A DNA stretch of 64,000 nucleotides, from NCBI RefSeq assembly GCF_014202505.1, contig NZ_JACHGW010000003.1:124001-188000 (forward strand), given 5' to 3'. Below, piece after piece: positions 61,854 to 64,000 of the stretch. Source of the DNA: Armatimonas rosea. Its GTDB lineage: Bacteria > Armatimonadota > Armatimonadia > Armatimonadales > Armatimonadaceae. The notes beneath the pieces are model-generated. The model worked only from the letters and a program-made list of their open reading frames with translations, was not told the DNA's origin and searched no databases. Each line of letters begins with the position of its first letter. The first letter of the stretch is position 1. The position numbers and the translations under genes were made by a program.

Positions 61854-63446
61854 ATGACTATTAGACCCGATCCCCGGGCGCGGTTTTTTATCAAGCCGAC
61901 ACGCCTGGTTGCCAAAGAAGACGCCCGCCTCGCCCAGGCACTCCTGGAAGAGACGGAAGAAGTTTGCCAGCTTCCTCCCGGTGCCTGGATTCTCCTGGAC
62001 TTTGGCCGCGAGCTCCACGGTGGGGTGCGCCTCGATGTCCCGACCACCACGCCCAATGGGAGCCCCTTGGTGCGGGTGCGCTTTGGGGAGTCGGTGAGTG
62101 AGGCCATGGGCCTCCCCGACCAGGACCACGCCATCCACGACCACCGGGTGCCGGTCGCCTGGATGGGACGCACGGAGGTGGGGGAGACGGGCTTTCGCTT
62201 TGTGCGCATCGACAATGTCGATCCCGGGATCACGATCCAGCTCCGGTCGGTTGAGGCCGTGCACCTGATCCGCCCCGAGCCCTGGCAGGGCTCGTTTGAG
62301 TGCTCCGACCCACGCCTCAACCAGATCTGGCAGACCGGAGCCTACACGGTGCACCTGTGCATGCAGGACCATGTCTGGGACGGCATCAAGCGCGATCGCC
62401 TGGTCTGGATCGGGGACCTGCACCCCGAGGCGATGGTGATTGCCACGGTCTTTGGCGACCACCCGATTGTCCGGGAGAGCCTGGATTCTGTCCGCGACCG
62501 CACCCCGCTGCCCCAGTGGATGAACGGGATCTCGTCGTACTCTCTCTGGTGGCTCCTGATCCACGCCGACTGGTACGCCCGCTTTGGCGACCTTGGCTAT
62601 CTCATGCAGCAGCGGAGCTATCTCAAGGGGCTCCTGGAGCAAATCCTGCGGTGCATCCGCCCGGATGGGGGAGAGTTCCTCGATGGCCATCGCTTCCTGG
62701 AGTGGCCGACCTCGGGGGACCCCGATGCGATCGCGGCGGGGCTTCAGGCGCTGGTGGTGCGTACCCTGCAGCGCGGGACCCAGCTCTGTCGGGTGCTGGG
62801 GGAGCAGGAGCTGGCGGCGCGCTGTGAGCTGGTGGTCGAGCGCGCCCGGCGTGCGGAGCGTCCCACGGTCAGCAAGCAAGCCCACGCTCTGAAAGTGCTC
62901 GCGGGCATGAGCAACCCGGACCTGGCCAACCGCAATGTCTTCTCGGTGCGACCCGACCGGGGGCTCTCGACCTTCTACGGCTACTACGTCCTAGAGGCAC
63001 GGGCACAGGCAGGCGACTTCACCGGCTGCCTGGAGCTGATCCGAAGCTACTGGGGAGGAATGCTGGATCTGGGCGCGACTACCTTCTGGGAGGGCTTTGA
63101 GCTGGACTGGGCACACAACGCCACCCGGATCGACGAGCTCCCGGTCCGGGGGCGCCCCGATATCCATGCGGACTTTGGCGACTGGTGCTACAAGGGCCTG
63201 CGCCACTCGCTCTGCCACGGCTGGGCCGCCGGCCCCACCGCCTGGCTGACCGACTGGGTCCTGGGGCTACGCGCCGCGGAGCCGGGGATGGGCAAGCTCC
63301 ACTGCCAGCCGCACCTGGGCGAGCTAGACTGGGCACGGGGAACCCTTCCCACCCCCCACGGGCTCGTGCGGGTGGAGCACCAGCGCAGCACCGATGGCAC
63401 GGTCCAGACCCGCCTCACGCTCCCCGAGGGCATCTCCCGCGCGTGA
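61854..63446 (+). CDS. Alpha-L-rhamnosidase-like enzyme (six-hairpin family)
   Basis: The 530-residue protein resembles GH78-type rhamnosidases, lacking some accessory domains. It has a jelly-roll part at the start (LDFGRELHGGVRLDV) and an (alpha/alpha)6 barrel with DHVWDGIKRDRLVWIGDLHPE and FWEGFELDW, positions where the general acid and base usually lie. No signal peptide. It may act on small glycosides in the cytoplasm. I start at ATG 61854, after the -10 palindrome. The next gene overlaps the stop by GTGA. Confidence 0.87.
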   Translation: MTIRPDPRARFFIKPTRLVAKEDARLAQALLEETEEVCQLPPGAWILLDFGRELHGGVRLDVPTTTPNGSPLVRVRFGESVSEAMGLPDQDHAIHDHRVPVAWMGRTEVGETGFRFVRIDNVDPGITIQLRSVEAVHLIRPEPWQGSFECSDPRLNQIWQTGAYTVHLCMQDHVWDGIKRDRLVWIGDLHPEAMVIATVFGDHPIVRESLDSVRDRTPLPQWMNGISSYSLWWLLIHADWYARFGDLGYLMQQRSYLKGLLEQILRCIRPDGGEFLDGHRFLEWPTSGDPDAIAAGLQALVVRTLQRGTQLCRVLGEQELAARCELVVERARRAERPTVSKQAHALKVLAGMSNPDLANRNVFSVRPDRGLSTFYGYYVLEARAQAGDFTGCLELIRSYWGGMLDLGATTFWEGFELDWAHNATRIDELPVRGRPDIHADFGDWCYKGLRHSLCHGWAAGPTAWLTDWVLGLRAAEPGMGKLHCQPHLGELDWARGTLPTPHGLVRVEHQRSTDGTVQTRLTLPEGISRA

Positions 63447-64000
63447 ACTTCCTCTCGCACCACGCTCTTGCGCTCGCGCTTGCCCCCGACAACCCGCCTC
63501 TGTTTTATGCTGGCAACCTGCTCCCGGACTGGCTGGGAATCTCCCAGGAGGGGGCTCTGAAAAAGCACCATCTCGAGGGCAAAGACGGCGCACTGGCCGA
63601 CGGGGCTCGCCTGCACTTGCTGGCCGACCTGCGCTTCCACCGTGACCCGGTCTTTGTGGCGCTCTGTGAGCAGGCCAAGGAACTCTTGCGGCCGCTTCCT
63701 CTCACGCGGGTGTTTTTCTTTGCCCATGTGGCGGTGGAGCTGGCAATGGACGCCCACCTCTTGCGCACGGACCCTGCCCACGCCGACGATCTCTTCGCGC
63801 GGCTAGCACTCTGCCAGCCTGAGATCGCTCCGGAGGCGGCGCGCTTGCTGGAGCGGGAGGCGCTCCCTGAGCTGGCGGGGGTGACGGAGCGCTTTGTCCA
63901 ACACCGCTGGGTCCTGGCCTACGAGACCGACTCGGGCCTGGCACGGCGGCTGATGCAGCTGGGGCGACGCGTGGGAATCCCCACGCTACAAAGCGACGAC
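63443..64000 (+). CDS. ACP-phosphodiesterase-like protein (N-terminal 186 codons)
   Basis: A GTG overlaps the rhamnosidase stop (GTGA) and opens a frame that stays open to the window end. It reads MNFLSHHALALALAPDNPPL, then YAGNLLPDWLG and GARLHLLADLRFHRDPVFVA, followed by a helical stretch with FFFAHVAVELAMDAHL. The start MNFLSHH and the spaced His and Asp residues resemble the AcpH (acyl-carrier-protein phosphodiesterase) family, an HD-like fold. The C-terminus lies outside. It is translationally coupled to the rhamnosidase-like gene. Confidence 0.6.
   Translation, partial: MNFLSHHALALALAPDNPPLFYAGNLLPDWLGISQEGALKKHHLEGKDGALADGARLHLLADLRFHRDPVFVALCEQAKELLRPLPLTRVFFFAHVAVELAMDAHLLRTDPAHADDLFARLALCQPEIAPEAARLLEREALPELAGVTERFVQHRWVLAYETDSGLARRLMQLGRRVGIPTLQSDD

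Overview
The window looks like chromosomal DNA of a free-living, GC-rich (roughly 60-63% by eye) Gram-negative-type bacterium. The best fit is Armatimonadota or a near relative. Supporting this are four PEP-CTERM surface proteins with no exosortase nearby, GHL10 and DUF1080 glycan proteins, DUF4382 lipoprotein, ECF sigma factors beside secreted proteins, a groESL operon with a HrcA/CIRCE-type site, and many TPR proteins. The taxonomic call is an inference; there is no rRNA, tRNA, phage or insertion sequence in the window.

Layout. 1-1.7 kb: low-GC block with an ECF sigma factor, the start of its zinc-finger anti-sigma partner and a spondin-like PEP-CTERM protein that shares a promoter motif with the sigma gene. 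1.7-14.6 kb: acetyltransferase, sugar kinase, lipoprotein, fused ABC substrate-binding/permease protein, a VapBC-like toxin pair whose end overlaps an RtcB RNA ligase gene, a peroxiredoxin-like protein and a beta-propeller phosphoesterase. 13.3-18.2 kb: a minus-strand cluster of ECF sigma factor, small unknown protein, TPR-CHAT caspase-like protease and secreted subtilase. 19-24.6 kb: DUF1080 protein, unknowns, and an operon with a copper-radical (galactose/glyoxal) oxidase preceded by a small CPYG-motif protein whose gene carries an in-frame UGA. 24.8-30 kb: a second RtcB and two tandem subtilases with Trp-Gly repeat tails. 30-36.9 kb: GHL10 protein, adenosine-deaminase-like enzyme, two-component system, TPR-GGDEF cyclase. 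37-41.6 kb: groESL, a RES/MbcA-type toxin pair, beta-lactamase-fold enzyme and pyrF. 41.6-53.5 kb: glycosyltransferase, periplasmic adaptor, a T/G-rich gene-free tract, two PEP-CTERM proteins, a compact run including dtd, and a GH26-like enzyme. 53.7-64 kb: metH, ceramidase-like protein, pncA-pncB NAD salvage, a rhamnosidase-like enzyme and a partial ACP-phosphodiesterase-like gene.

Three cross-cutting patterns stand out. Many genes have a TANNNT box exactly 5-6 nt before the start codon, implying leaderless mRNAs, while others have the box followed by a Shine-Dalgarno sequence. Several families of palindromic elements lie between genes, and one appears inserted in frame inside metH. The in-frame UGA of the CPYG protein is followed by a hairpin that fits a bacterial SECIS element in outline, making it a selenoprotein candidate (a nonsense mutation or base error is the alternative).
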